A DNA stretch of 64,000 nt. Origin: Kitasatospora aureofaciens (lineage in GTDB: Bacteria; Actinomycetota; Actinomycetes; Streptomycetales; Streptomycetaceae). Positions 27,157 to 35,358 of this stretch are shown in pieces; within the stretch, counting starts at the first letter, position 1, and every line of letters begins with the position of its first letter. Location of the stretch: positions 248,001-312,000 of the forward strand of contig JODU01000017.1 in NCBI GenBank assembly GCA_000720845.1. Direction: 5' to 3'. A program made the translations under genes and the position numbers. The notes under the pieces were generated by a model, which worked only from the letters and a program-made list of their open reading frames with translations, was not told the origin of the DNA and made no database searches.

Positions 27157-28098
27157 TCACTTGGACTCGAGCCGTCCGAGGGGATGGGCGTCCCCGGCCA
27201 GGTCCCTCCGGAGCGTCGTCCAGCCGGTGCTGTCGATGCCGAGGGCGTGGCGGAGGTAGGCGAGGGTGACCCGTTGGACCAGGACGACGTGGGCGGGGTT
27301 CTCGTCGGTGGTCTCGGCGGCGCCGTAGCCGGAGATGCCGCCGAGGAAGTGCTCCGCCCCGAAGAGCGTCAGGAGGCTCTTCTCGCCGGGGCTCAGCACG
27401 TACGGGTCGGCCGTCCAGTCCGCGCCGCGGACGGTGAGCGGGAGGTCGTCCTCGTCCCCCGCGACCACGAGGGCGGGGGCGGTCATGTGCGTGAAGTCGG
27501 GATGCCTCAGCCAGGGGAGGTTCTCGGCGGCGAACGGCGTCAGGGCGTCGCCGCCGGCGCCGGCCGTCGCGAGCAGCACGCCCGCCCCGACCCGGGGGTC
27601 GGAGAGGTCCGCCGCCTCACCGGTGGCGGGGTCCCGGACGCGCAGGCCCAGCAGGATGCCCGCCGTCTGGCCGCCGAAGGAGTGGCCGGCCGCCGCGACG
27701 CGGGTTCGGTCGAGCCGCCCGGCGAGGCCGGGGACGGTCGCCTCCACCACGTCCAGGTCGTCGAGGACGCGCCGCATGTCCTCGACGCGCGAGCGCCACA
27801 ACCCCGGCCGGCGCGGGTCGTCCTCGGGAAGGCCCGACGTCCTGGAGTCGAGGTGGGTGGGCTGGACCACCACGAAGCCGTGGGCGGCCCAGTGGTCGGC
27901 GAGCGGGCCGTAGCCGTCGAGCGAGGAGCCGAAGCCGTGCGAGAGGAGGACGACGGGCAGGCCGTGCCCGGTCACCGGCGCGGACACGCGCACGCGCAGG
28001 TCCTCGCCGCGCTCCGGGGCGCGCAGCACGACGGGTTTGACCGAGACGACCGGTTCGGTGGTGGCGACGCCGGCCGTGGCGCGGACGGGTGTGGTCAT
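27157..28098 (-). CDS. Alpha/beta hydrolase, PAF-acetylhydrolase/chlorophyllase-like
   Basis: A 313-residue serine hydrolase. The oxyanion segment LLSHGFGSSLDGY (51-63) and the nucleophile elbow AAGHSFGGQT (Ser140) are followed by AGDEDDLPL (acid) and FGAEHFLGGI (histidine). The sequence style matches predicted dienelactone hydrolase/chlorophyllase-type proteins. No signal peptide is visible. It is divergent from a MerR regulator with an operator-like palindrome between them, so it is probably induced by the ligand of that regulator. The substrate is unknown. Confidence 0.83.
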   Translation of the reverse strand: MTTPVRATAGVATTEPVVSVKPVVLRAPERGEDLRVRVSAPVTGHGLPVVLLSHGFGSSLDGYGPLADHWAAHGFVVVQPTHLDSRTSGLPEDDPRRPGLWRSRVEDMRRVLDDLDVVEATVPGLAGRLDRTRVAAAGHSFGGQTAGILLGLRVRDPATGEAADLSDPRVGAGVLLATAGAGGDALTPFAAENLPWLRHPDFTHMTAPALVVAGDEDDLPLTVRGADWTADPYVLSPGEKSLLTLFGAEHFLGGISGYGAAETTDENPAHVVLVQRVTLAYLRHALGIDSTGWTTLRRDLAGDAHPLGRLESK

Positions 28099-28179
28099 GA
28101 CGGGGCCCTTCTTTCTGCCGGCCAGGGGTGGGGAGAAGGGCCCCGGGACTGGGTGGGGCCCTCGGGAGTTACGCTAAAA

Positions 28180-28197
28180 CCTGACGTTGACGTGAGG
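28180..28197. promoter_or_regulatory. MerR-type operator in the divergent promoter
   Basis: CCTGACGTTGACGTGAGG pairs at 7 of 9 positions of its two halves. It lies in the 139-base gap between the hydrolase and merR, close to where MerR proteins bind between -35 and -10 elements. GGAGAGGAGG, the ribosome site of merR, follows. Confidence 0.6.
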
Positions 28198-28237
28198 GGC
28201 AAGTCGCCCGGCCCGGCTCAGGGAGAGGAGGCGCGGG

Positions 28238-28618
28238 ATGCGCATCGGGGAGCTCGCCGCCAGGACGGGCGTCAGCGTGCGGGCGCTGCGCTACTACGAG
28301 GAGCAGGACCTGCTCGTCGCGGAGCGCAGCCACAGTGGTCAGCGGCACTATCCCGAGAGCGCCGTCGGCCACGTCCGGCTGATCCAGCAGCTCTACGCCG
28401 CGGGCCTGTCGAGCCGGACCATCGTCGACCTCATGCCGTACGCGGCCGACGGCAGGGCCACGCCGGAACTGCTCGACCGCCTGTCCGCGGAACGGCACCG
28501 CGTCGAGAGCCGGATCACCGAACTGGTCGGCACCCGGGACAGACTCGACTCCGTCATCACCGGCGCCACGGACAACCTCCACACCGGTCGTCCCTGCGGT
28601 GCCGCCGGGGCCTCCTGA
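28238..28618 (+). CDS. MerR-family transcriptional regulator
   Basis: A 126-residue regulator. The N-terminal winged helix reads MRIGELAARTGVSVRALRYY and continues EEQDLLVAERSHSGQRHY, the standard MerR head, followed by a helical dimerisation arm (about 75-110). No metal-binding cysteine pattern is seen in the C-terminus; only one Cys is present. A strong GGAGG site lies 6 bases before the ATG. It likely controls the divergent hydrolase. Confidence 0.93.
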   Translation: MRIGELAARTGVSVRALRYYEEQDLLVAERSHSGQRHYPESAVGHVRLIQQLYAAGLSSRTIVDLMPYAADGRATPELLDRLSAERHRVESRITELVGTRDRLDSVITGATDNLHTGRPCGAAGAS

Positions 28619-28767
28619 ACCGACGCGGTAGGGCCGACCGGGTAGAGGATGCACCGCGCGGTGCCGCCCGCCCGGGAAACGGCCCCGGCGCTGCTAGTTT
28701 CGCCAGCCGTCGGAGGAATCCGGACGTCTCGGACAGAGGCGGGCGTCGGCGTGGAGAGGGAGTACGG

Positions 28768-29901
28768 GTGACTGGTGTGCGCGAGGAATCGTCGGGGGCG
28801 GGCGGCCCGTTCGGGCGAAGGACCTTCATGGCGTCGGCCGTCCTGACGGCGGCCGTCCCCGTCTCGGCCGCCGCCCCGGTCCGGGCGGCCGGGCGGCCGG
28901 AGGGCGCCGTGTCCGGCTGCCGGGCCGTGGCCCGGCTGCTCGCCGTCCCCGAAAGCGGTCGCGGCGTCGACTGGCTGAGGGAGGCCCTCCAGGTCGCCGT
29001 AGCGCTCGAACTCGCCACGATCCCGCCCTACCTGTGCGGATGGTGGTCCGTGGGGGACCGTACGAGCCACGTCGCACGGCTGATCCGGCGCATCATCGGC
29101 GACGAGATGTTCCACATGGGCGTCGTCTGCAACCTGCTGGTGGCCGTGGGCGGCCGGCCGCGGGTCACGGACGCGGCCCCCGCCTACCCCGGCCCGCTCC
29201 CCGGCGGGGTGCGCGACGGGGTGAACGTCTACCTCTCGGGCCTCACCAGGCCCTTCGTGCACGACGTGATGATGGCGATCGAGGCCCCGGAGGCGCCCCT
29301 GGCCCGCGCTGTGAACAACTCGCCCAGCATCGGCCACTTCTACGACGACCTGCTGCGCGCCTTCCGGTCCACGGCGCCCCCGCTGTCCGCCCGCGGGCAG
29401 TTGTCCCAGCACATCGGCTCCGACGTCCTCGAACCCGTCACCGACCTCGACGGCGTCGAGCGGGCGATCGAGATCATCAAGGAACAGGGCGAGGGCACCA
29501 CCAGCTCCCCCGAGGACGCCTTCGGCGACGACTACCCGGCCCACTACTACGCCTTCGGCGAGATCTACCACGGACGGCAGCTGCGCCGGGAGGACGACGG
29601 CTGGCGGTTCACCGGCGCCCCCGTGCCCTTCCCCGACGCACGCCCCATGGCCCGGGTCCCGGCCGGTGGCTGGCCCGACCCGCCGCAGCGGGTGGCGGAC
29701 CTCCTCGACCGGTTCGACACCGCCTACGCCAAGGTGCTGAGCACCCTCGAGGCGGCCTGGGCCCACGGCGACGCACGCACCCTGGGCTCGGCCGTGCGGA
29801 CGATGCGCGGGCTGGAGGGCACCGCCCTGGAACTGATGGAAACCGGCATCCCGGGCGCCCGGGGCAACTACGGCCCCCAGTTCCGCCCGCCCCGCGCGTG
29901 A
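28768..29901 (+). CDS. Tat-exported ferritin-like protein (VioB/iminophenyl-pyruvate dimer synthase-type domain)
   Basis: A 377-residue protein starting at GTG 28768 with AGGGAG five bases upstream. A twin-arginine signal (RRTFMASAVL, then Ala-rich to about 45) sends it out of the cytosol. The rest is the ferritin-like domain shared with the violacein enzyme VioB: 'ALELATIPPYLCGWWS', then DEMFHMG and GEIYHGRQ, giving two ExxH metal-binding motifs for a di-iron centre. VioB-type domains couple oxidised indole-pyruvate, but no tryptophan-oxidising partner is visible, so the substrate is unknown. It ends 14 bases before the convergent sulP. Confidence 0.8.
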   Translation: MTGVREESSGAGGPFGRRTFMASAVLTAAVPVSAAAPVRAAGRPEGAVSGCRAVARLLAVPESGRGVDWLREALQVAVALELATIPPYLCGWWSVGDRTSHVARLIRRIIGDEMFHMGVVCNLLVAVGGRPRVTDAAPAYPGPLPGGVRDGVNVYLSGLTRPFVHDVMMAIEAPEAPLARAVNNSPSIGHFYDDLLRAFRSTAPPLSARGQLSQHIGSDVLEPVTDLDGVERAIEIIKEQGEGTTSSPEDAFGDDYPAHYYAFGEIYHGRQLRREDDGWRFTGAPVPFPDARPMARVPAGGWPDPPQRVADLLDRFDTAYAKVLSTLEAAWAHGDARTLGSAVRTMRGLEGTALELMETGIPGARGNYGPQFRPPRA

Positions 29902-29915
29902 CGCCCGCAAGACGG

Positions 29916-31421
29916 TCAGTGGTTGCCGGCGAGGGCGCCGCCGAGCCTCTCGCGCATCAGCGTGCTGTGCTCGTTGAGACCGACGATCTCGACCCGCTTG
30001 CCGCGCTGCGCGTACTTGGTCTCGATCGCGTCCAGTGCGGCGACGGACGAGGCGTCCCAGATGTGGGTGGCCGACAGGTCGATGACGACCCGCTCGGGGT
30101 CACCCGCGTAGTCGAAGCGCGTGACGAGGTCGTTGCTGGAGGCGAAGAACAGCTCGCCGGTGACGGAGTAGACGACCTGGCCGCCGTCGGGGTCGGTGAC
30201 CGAGGTGACGTCGGCCAGGTGGGCCACCCGCCGGGCGAAGATCACCATGGCGGTGACGGAGCCGACCACGACGCCGATGGCCAGGTTGCCGGTGGCGACC
30301 ACGACGGCGACGGTGACCACCATGACGAGGATCTCGCCGGCGGGCATCCGCCCGAGGGTCCTGGGAGCGACGGAGTGCCAGTCGAACGTCGTGAACGACA
30401 CCATCACCATCACCGCGACCAGGGCGGCCATCGGGATGTCGGACACGACCGGGCCGAAGACGATGCACAGCACCATCAGGAACGCACCCGCCAGGAACGT
30501 GGACAGGCGGGTACGCGCGCCGGACACCTTCACGTTGATCATCGTCTGGCCGATCATGGCGCAACCGCCCATGCCGCCGAAGAAGCCGGTGACGATGTTG
30601 GCGATGCCCTGACCGATCGACTCACGGGTCTTGTCGGAGTGGGTGTCGGTGATGTCGTCCACCAGCTTCGCCGTCATCAGCGACTCCATGAGCCCGACCA
30701 GGGCCATGGCGAGCGCGTACGGGGCGACGGTGGTCAGCGTGTCGAGGGTGAAGGGCACGTCGGGCAGCCCCGGCACCGGCAGCGCGTGCGGCAGCTCCCC
30801 CTTGTCACCGACGGTCGGTACCGCGATGCCGGCCGCCACGGTGACGACCGTCAGGACGACGATGGACACCAGCGGCGCCGGGACCACCCTGGTGATCCTG
30901 GGGAAGAGCACCATCAGCACGAGCCCGGCCACCACGAGCGGGTACACCGGCCAGGGCACATCGGTCATCTCGGGCACCTGCGCCATGAAGATGAGGATGG
31001 CGAGGGCGTTGACGAAGCCGGTCATCACCGAGCGCGGCACGAACCGCATCAACCTGGCCACCCCGAGCGCGCCGAGGACGATCTGGAAGACACCGGCGAG
31101 GATGACCGCCGCGACGAGGTACCCCAGCCCGTGCTCACGGTTCAACGGGGCGATCACCAGGGCGACGGCCCCCGTCGCCGCGGAGATCATCGCGCGGCGG
31201 CCGCCGACGACCGAGATGGTGACGGCCATGGTGAACGCCGCGAACAGCCCGATCTCCGGGTCGACCCCGGCGATGATCGAGAAGGAGATCGCCTCGGGGA
31301 CCAGGGCGAGGGCGACGACGAGTCCGGCGAGGACCTCGGTGCGCCACGCCTTCGGGTCGGAGATCCAGTCGGGCTTGAGACCGCGCAGGCGCGCGGCGGG
31401 GGAGAGCGCGGGAGCAGACAA
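29916..31421 (-). CDS. SulP-family anion transporter with STAS domain
   Basis: A 501-residue integral membrane protein of the SLC26/SulP family, which moves sulfate, bicarbonate or other anions. About 11-14 hydrophobic segments run from residue 25 to 400, including the family blocks VVALALVPEAISFSIIAGV and GGMGGCAMIGQTMINVK. A cytosolic STAS domain (about 400-495) has DLSATHIWDASSVAALD, with Ser at the usual regulatory position. The first available start is TTG 31421 with only a weak ribosome site, so the true start is uncertain. A divergent MerR gene and a 28-base palindrome lie upstream. Confidence 0.9.
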   Translation of the reverse strand: MSAPALSPAARLRGLKPDWISDPKAWRTEVLAGLVVALALVPEAISFSIIAGVDPEIGLFAAFTMAVTISVVGGRRAMISAATGAVALVIAPLNREHGLGYLVAAVILAGVFQIVLGALGVARLMRFVPRSVMTGFVNALAILIFMAQVPEMTDVPWPVYPLVVAGLVLMVLFPRITRVVPAPLVSIVVLTVVTVAAGIAVPTVGDKGELPHALPVPGLPDVPFTLDTLTTVAPYALAMALVGLMESLMTAKLVDDITDTHSDKTRESIGQGIANIVTGFFGGMGGCAMIGQTMINVKVSGARTRLSTFLAGAFLMVLCIVFGPVVSDIPMAALVAVMVMVSFTTFDWHSVAPRTLGRMPAGEILVMVVTVAVVVATGNLAIGVVVGSVTAMVIFARRVAHLADVTSVTDPDGGQVVYSVTGELFFASSNDLVTRFDYAGDPERVVIDLSATHIWDASSVAALDAIETKYAQRGKRVEIVGLNEHSTLMRERLGGALAGNH

Positions 31422-31660
31422 GAGGGAGGTACCTGTCGTGGTCGGGCACGCCCGGCGGCGGGGAACGTGCGGAGGAGCGCGCGGGCCGGGCCGGTCCTGC
31501 GCGAGGGCCGCGTCGCGGCGGACCCGGAGTCGGGCAAGAGGCGGCGTGCCGACGGGCGGCCGCTCCTCAGGGGCGGAGCGTCACGGCGGGCAGACGGCGG
31601 CGCTGGGCGTCATCGGCATGCGCTCGCTCTCTCCTGCCTGGCGTCGGTACGGGACCCGAC

Positions 31661-31688
31661 GACTCTACCCTAACGTTACGGTAGAGTC
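31661..31688. promoter_or_regulatory. 28-base MerR-type palindrome
   Basis: The arms GACTCTACC and GGTAGAGTC enclose CTAACGTTAC; 13 of 14 base pairs are symmetric. It sits 46 bases before the GTG of the MerR gene in the 313-base gap 31422-31734. This is almost surely the MerR binding site and may control both divergent genes. Confidence 0.75.
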
Positions 31689-31734
31689 CGGCCGTCGCGA
31701 CGGCGGCCGGACGGACGACGAGGAAGGCGCACGC

Positions 31735-32145
31735 GTGAACGGCGGGCACATGCGGATCGGTGAGGTGGCGTCCAGGACCGAGTTGTCGCTGCGCACGATC
31801 CGGCACTACGAGGAGACGGGCCTGGTCGTCCCGTCCGCCCGCTCCCAGGGCGGCTTCCGCCTGTACACGGAGGCCGACGTCGCCCGCCTCATGGTCGTGC
31901 GCCGCATGAAGCCGCTCGGCTTCACCCTCGACGAGATGCGCGACCTCCTGGAGGCGACCGACCGCCTGGACCGCGCCGAGGGGCAGCTGTCGGCCGGCGA
32001 GCGCGAGCAACTCCTCGAGCGCGTGCGTGTCTTCGAGCGGGCCGCCCGGCAGCGGGTCGCCGACCTGCGCACCCGGCTGGCGCGGGCGGAGGAGTTCGCC
32101 GCGACCCTGGCCGACCGGATCGAGAGCGCGACAGCCGGACCGTAG
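31735..32145 (+). CDS. MerR-family transcriptional regulator
   Basis: A 136-residue regulator. GTG 31735 is chosen because AGGAAGG lies 7 bases upstream; the internal ATG at 31750 (MRIGEVASRT) lacks a site at proper spacing. The head MRIGEVASRTELSLRTIRHY and 'EETGLVVPSARSQGGFRLY' are classic MerR, followed by 'VVRRMKPLGFTLDEMRDLL' and a long coiled arm to about 130. There are no cysteines, so it does not sense thiophilic metals. It is divergent from sulP. Confidence 0.92.
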   Translation: MNGGHMRIGEVASRTELSLRTIRHYEETGLVVPSARSQGGFRLYTEADVARLMVVRRMKPLGFTLDEMRDLLEATDRLDRAEGQLSAGEREQLLERVRVFERAARQRVADLRTRLARAEEFAATLADRIESATAGP

Positions 32146-32170
32146 CGGACGCGCCACCGGGCCCCTCGTC

Positions 32171-32218
32171 CGCTACCCGGCCTGCATGATCTGGCGCTAC
32201 CCGGCCTGCATGATCTGG
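32171..32218. repeat. Perfect 24-base tandem duplication across the end of the VOC gene
   Basis: Bases 32171-32194 and 32195-32218 are identical, each containing CTACCCGGCCTGCATGATCTGG. The copy at 32195-32218 includes the stop codon and last codons (QIMQAG) of the minus-strand VOC gene, so the other copy lies in its 3' untranslated part. Because the stop codon comes first, the protein is unchanged. It looks like a recent replication-slippage event. Confidence 0.9.
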
Positions 32219-32589
32219 ATCAGGTTGCCGCAGGTGTCGTCGAGGACCGCCGTGGTGACCGAGCCCGTCTCCAGCGGCTCCTGGACGAAGTGCACCCCGA
32301 GCCCGCGCAGCCTGTCGTACTCCGCCCGCACGTCGTCCACGGCGAAGGACGCGGCCGGGATGCCGTCCTCGGCCAGCGCCGTCCGGTACGGCCGCACCGC
32401 GGGGTGACCGGAGGGCTCGAGCAGCAGCTCGGTCCCGTCGGGAGCCTCGGGCGAGACCACGGTCAGCCACCGGTCCCCGCCCGCCCCCACCGGCACGTCG
32501 TGCTTCTTCAGGAAGCCCAGCGCCTCGGTGTAGAAGCGCAGGGCCTGGGCCTGATCGTCGACGAAGACGCTGGTGAGGTTGATCTTCAT
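32197..32589 (-). CDS. Glyoxalase/VOC-family protein
   Basis: A 130-residue single-domain protein of the vicinal oxygen chelate superfamily. ATG 32589 has GGAG 8 bases upstream. The fold shows two beta-alpha-beta-beta-beta halves: MKINLTSVFVDDQAQALRFY at the start, ELLLEPSGHP in the middle and 'DTCGNLIQIMQAG' at the end. The DxxGN(L/F)xxI(M/Q) end is common in bleomycin-resistance/glyoxalase relatives. Metal ligands and substrate cannot be fixed. Confidence 0.87.
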   Translation of the reverse strand: MKINLTSVFVDDQAQALRFYTEALGFLKKHDVPVGAGGDRWLTVVSPEAPDGTELLLEPSGHPAVRPYRTALAEDGIPAASFAVDDVRAEYDRLRGLGVHFVQEPLETGSVTTAVLDDTCGNLIQIMQAG

Positions 32590-32732
32590 GGGGTCATCTC
32601 CGGTACTGGGTTCCGGGCCGTGGGACACGAGGTGCTCGGGCGGGCCGAAACCCTCCGGGACACCACCTGCCTACCAAGGACCCGCGGGCCCGGCAACGGG
32701 CCGCGGACCCGGGTACGTACCGGACCGGTGCC

Positions 32733-32810
32733 CTAGGACTGGGGCCGCCGTCCGTGGTTGGCGGGGTGGTTGCGGCGTGCCTTCTTCTTGCGGCGTCGCT
32801 TCGAGGACAT
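32733..32810 (-). CDS. bL37-like 50S ribosomal protein (25 aa)
   Basis: A 25-codon gene too short for normal gene finders. AAGGAGG stands 5 bases before the ATG (32808-32810), one of the best ribosome sites in the window. The product starts MSSKRRRKKKARR and ends with ANHGRRPQS before TAG. The Arg/Lys-rich head plus ANHG(K/R)RP tail is the pattern of bL37, a tiny large-subunit protein known from mycobacterial ribosome structures. The gene begins 43 bases after the AraC-type regulator in the same direction. I infer ribosome binding from sequence similarity only. Confidence 0.78.
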   Translation of the reverse strand: MSSKRRRKKKARRNHPANHGRRPQS

Positions 32811-32853
32811 GCGTGCCTCCTTCGGAAGACGTCTGCTCGGTGCGCGTTGCGTG

Positions 32854-33816
32854 TCAGTGCGCATCCGTCCATGCCGTCCGTCCACGATTCCACGCACGGC
32901 CGGGCGGTGCCATTCGGCGCGGTGCGGCTCCGGCGGCCCCCGCGGACCGAAGGGAGTTCGTGGGCCGCGCCGGTGACGAGCCCGGCCACGCGACGTCGTC
33001 GATCGCGAGCCACGGTGCGCCGGCCACGGCCGTGGGGGTCAGCCCGGTGAACGCCTTGACCTCCCGGTGCAGGTGGGACTGGTCGACATAGCCGCTCTCG
33101 AAGGCGACGGAGGCCGGGGCCAGGCCGGCCGCGAGCAGGTGGGCGGCGTGGTCGAACCGCACCAGCCGGGCGGCCCGCTTGGGCGTGATGCCGAGCTGCG
33201 CGTGGAAACGGGCCGACAGCCGCTTGCGGCTCCAGCCGACCTCCTCGGCCAGACCGTCGACCCGTACGCGCCCCCGGCTGCCGAGCGTCGTCCGCCAGGT
33301 GTGGGCGACCTCGGGATCGACCGGCGCCCGGTCCGCCATACGCCGGCGCAGGAGGTCCGCCGCGAACGCGAACCGCTCGTCCCACGACCCGGCGGCGCGC
33401 AGCTCGTCCTGGACCCGCTCCGCCTCGCGGCCCCAGACGTCCCCGAACGACTCCACCCTCCCGCCGAGCGCCGCCGACGGGCCGAGCACCGCGGCCGCCA
33501 CCGCCGGCTCCAGCCGGATCTGCAGACACGCGCCCACCCGGCCCGCTGCCCTGAGGTCCCCCGGGGCGAGCCCTGCGGCGAAGCTGCCGTGCCCTTGTCG
33601 GCCCCGGGCGCTGTACCGGATGCCCTCGCCCTCGCTCAGGTCGATGAGCAGGGTGACGGACGGATGCGCCACCATGGCCATGTCCACGAACGCGGACACG
33701 TGCTGGCTGAACCCGGCCATGCTGATCCCCGCGAGCCGGGCCGAGGGGCGCGGGACGGCGACGTCCACGATCGACCAGTCGGGCGGCGCCCCGGTCGGTG
33801 CCTCGGTGGCCAACAC
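32854..33816 (-). CDS. AraC-family transcriptional regulator
   Basis: A 320-residue regulator with an N-terminal sensing domain (about 1-160) and a C-terminal double helix-turn-helix: 'VDGLAEEVGWSRKRLSARF' (HTH 1) and 'PASVAFESGYVDQSHLHREV' with FTGLTP (HTH 2). The extra tail after about 275 is Ala/Arg/Pro-rich. Start GTG 33816 lies 9 bases after the stop of the upstream alpha/beta hydrolase gene, so the two are probably one transcript, and the regulator may control it. No ligand can be named. Confidence 0.88.
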   Translation of the reverse strand: MLATEAPTGAPPDWSIVDVAVPRPSARLAGISMAGFSQHVSAFVDMAMVAHPSVTLLIDLSEGEGIRYSARGRQGHGSFAAGLAPGDLRAAGRVGACLQIRLEPAVAAAVLGPSAALGGRVESFGDVWGREAERVQDELRAAGSWDERFAFAADLLRRRMADRAPVDPEVAHTWRTTLGSRGRVRVDGLAEEVGWSRKRLSARFHAQLGITPKRAARLVRFDHAAHLLAAGLAPASVAFESGYVDQSHLHREVKAFTGLTPTAVAGAPWLAIDDVAWPGSSPARPTNSLRSAGAAGAAPRRMAPPGRAWNRGRTAWTDAH

Positions 33817-33825
33817 CCGGTCAGT

Positions 33826-34662
33826 CTAGGTCTCGGGGCCGACGGCCGGGAGGTCCGCGTCCCGGGCGGTGAAGCCGAGCAGCAGCGCTCCGGTCGGCCC
33901 CGGCGCTTCCAGCGGCGGCAGGTGTCCGACGCCCGGCAGCATCTCGAGCCGCGTGTCCGGCACGGTTTCGTACCGGTGCGCCGACGACGGATCCCAGCGC
34001 GGGTCGGCGGCACCGAAGAGCACCAGCACCGGGATGTCGAGGGCGGCCAGGCGCTCGGGCACGCCGCGCTCGGCGAGGTAGGCCGTGTTCCCGCGCGCCA
34101 CCGTCCTGAAGGAGCGGTACGAGATGCCCCGCACGTCGTCGATCATCGCGGCCGGAACGTCCACGGGACCGGCGGCCGTCGCGGCGATCGCCCTGTGGAG
34201 CATCGCGTCCGTGCGCCGCCGCCACAGCAGCGGGCCGAAGGGCGGGGCCAGCAGCAGCCGCAGGATCACCGGCTGCGGGAGGAGCGCGTCCAGATCCGGC
34301 CCCGTGCTGACCAGGGCGAGCGCCCCCACCAGGTCGGGGCGCCGCTCGGCGAGCGCCGTGGCGACGTAGCCGCCGCTGGAGTGGCCGGCCACCGTCACGG
34401 ACCGGAGCCCCAGGTCGTCCAGGAGAGCCGCCACCCGGCCCGCCTGCTGCGGCACGTCGTAGGACGGGGTGGGCGGGGACTTGCCGCAGCCCGGGAGGTC
34501 GACACGCAGGACGTGCCGGTGCTCGGCCAGTGCCGGGACCACCGGGCTCCACGAGGCGCCCGAGGCACCGGAACCGTGGATGAGCAGGAAGGGCGGCGCC
34601 TGCGGCGGGCCGTCGTGCACCACGTGCATTCCGCGCGAGAGATCGGCGTCGTACTGACTCAT
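33826..34662 (-). CDS. Alpha/beta hydrolase
   Basis: A 278-residue serine hydrolase starting at ATG 34662. The oxyanion motif LLIHGSGASGASW (26-38) and nucleophile elbow VAGHSSGGYV (Ser95) are followed by FGAADPRWD (acid) and GVGHLPPLE (histidine). It belongs to the broad lactonase/C-C hydrolase/perhydrolase group; no substrate is evident. It appears to be co-transcribed with the AraC gene downstream. Confidence 0.85.
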   Translation of the reverse strand: MSQYDADLSRGMHVVHDGPPQAPPFLLIHGSGASGASWSPVVPALAEHRHVLRVDLPGCGKSPPTPSYDVPQQAGRVAALLDDLGLRSVTVAGHSSGGYVATALAERRPDLVGALALVSTGPDLDALLPQPVILRLLLAPPFGPLLWRRRTDAMLHRAIAATAAGPVDVPAAMIDDVRGISYRSFRTVARGNTAYLAERGVPERLAALDIPVLVLFGAADPRWDPSSAHRYETVPDTRLEMLPGVGHLPPLEAPGPTGALLLGFTARDADLPAVGPET

Positions 34663-34706
34663 GCCGCCATCGTGTGCCCGGTGCCGGTCACGGGTCTTGT
34701 ACGAAT

Positions 34707-34736
34707 GTCCGCCCGGACCCGTCGGACCGGGCGGAC
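34707..34736. terminator. Hairpin after the AhpD-like gene
   Basis: GTCCGCCCGG and CCGGGCGGAC form a perfect 10-base stem with a 10-base loop. It lies 11 bases past the stop of the minus-strand carboxymuconolactone decarboxylase-like gene and before the hydrolase gene, so it likely separates two transcripts. Confidence 0.6.
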
Positions 34737-34746
34737 GCACCGACGC

Positions 34747-35259
34747 TCAGGCGCGCGCGGCGCCGCGCACCGGGTGCTTGCTCAGGACGGAGACCCGGTT
34801 GAAGGCGTTGATGCTGATCGCCACCCAGATCACGGCGGAGATCTGCTCGTCCGGCAGGACACCCCGCGCCTCCGCGTACGCGGCGCTCTGCGCGCCCGCG
34901 TCGGCGGGATGGGTGGTGGCCTCGGCGAGGGCGAGTGCGGCGCGTTCCGCGGGCGAGAACAGTTCGGTGTCGCGCCAGGCCGCCAGCACCCCGAGTCGCT
35001 GGGCCGTCTCGCCGCCCCGCAGTGCGGCCCTGGTGTGCACGTTGAGGCAGTAGGCGCAGGCGTTGAGCTGGGAGACGCGGATGTTGACCAGTTCCACGAG
35101 GGTCCGGTCGAGCCCCGCCGCTTCGGCCACGCCCCGGACCGCCTCCGCCGTGGCGCGCAGTGCGGTGTAGGCCCCGGGGCTCTGCTTGTCGATGAACACG
35201 CGGCGCTCGTCGGTGCCTTGAGGGGTTCCTGCATCGGTGCGTACGGGCGTCTGCGTCAT
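34747..35259 (-). CDS. Carboxymuconolactone decarboxylase/AhpD-family protein
   Basis: A 170-residue all-helical protein. The redox motif CAYCLNVH (Cys68, Cys71, His75) is that of AhpD-type alkylhydroperoxidases, where the CxxC pair and histidine reduce peroxides or regenerate a peroxiredoxin. The flanking 'LVELVNIRVSQLNACAYC' and the later ALALAEA block are standard. It is divergent from the pirin gene, and the two may share a redox-related promoter, suggesting an oxidative-stress role. Confidence 0.88.
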   Translation of the reverse strand: MTQTPVRTDAGTPQGTDERRVFIDKQSPGAYTALRATAEAVRGVAEAAGLDRTLVELVNIRVSQLNACAYCLNVHTRAALRGGETAQRLGVLAAWRDTELFSPAERAALALAEATTHPADAGAQSAAYAEARGVLPDEQISAVIWVAISINAFNRVSVLSKHPVRGAARA

Positions 35260-35325
35260 GCGGGGTGGCCTCCGTTGCGCGCTGGCGTTTGTCGGGTCCT
35301 ATTATCGAACCATAGAAGTTGAAAT

Positions 35326-35336
35326 TGAAACTTTCA
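35326..35336. promoter_or_regulatory. Palindrome in the AhpD/pirin divergent gap
   Basis: TGAAACTTTCA has perfect 5-base arms in an AT-rich 99-base gap that also carries GTTGAAATTGAAACTT. It lies 23 bases before the pirin GTG. It may be an operator, but the regulator is not identified. Confidence 0.45.
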
Positions 35337-35358
35337 GGGTCAGTGGGAGGACGAAGCG

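Noticed and set aside
29034..31673. An 879-codon plus-strand frame rich in His/Asp/Gly opposite sulP
   Set aside because: It is the complement of a membrane-protein gene, which yields this composition; sulP has clear transmembrane and STAS features.
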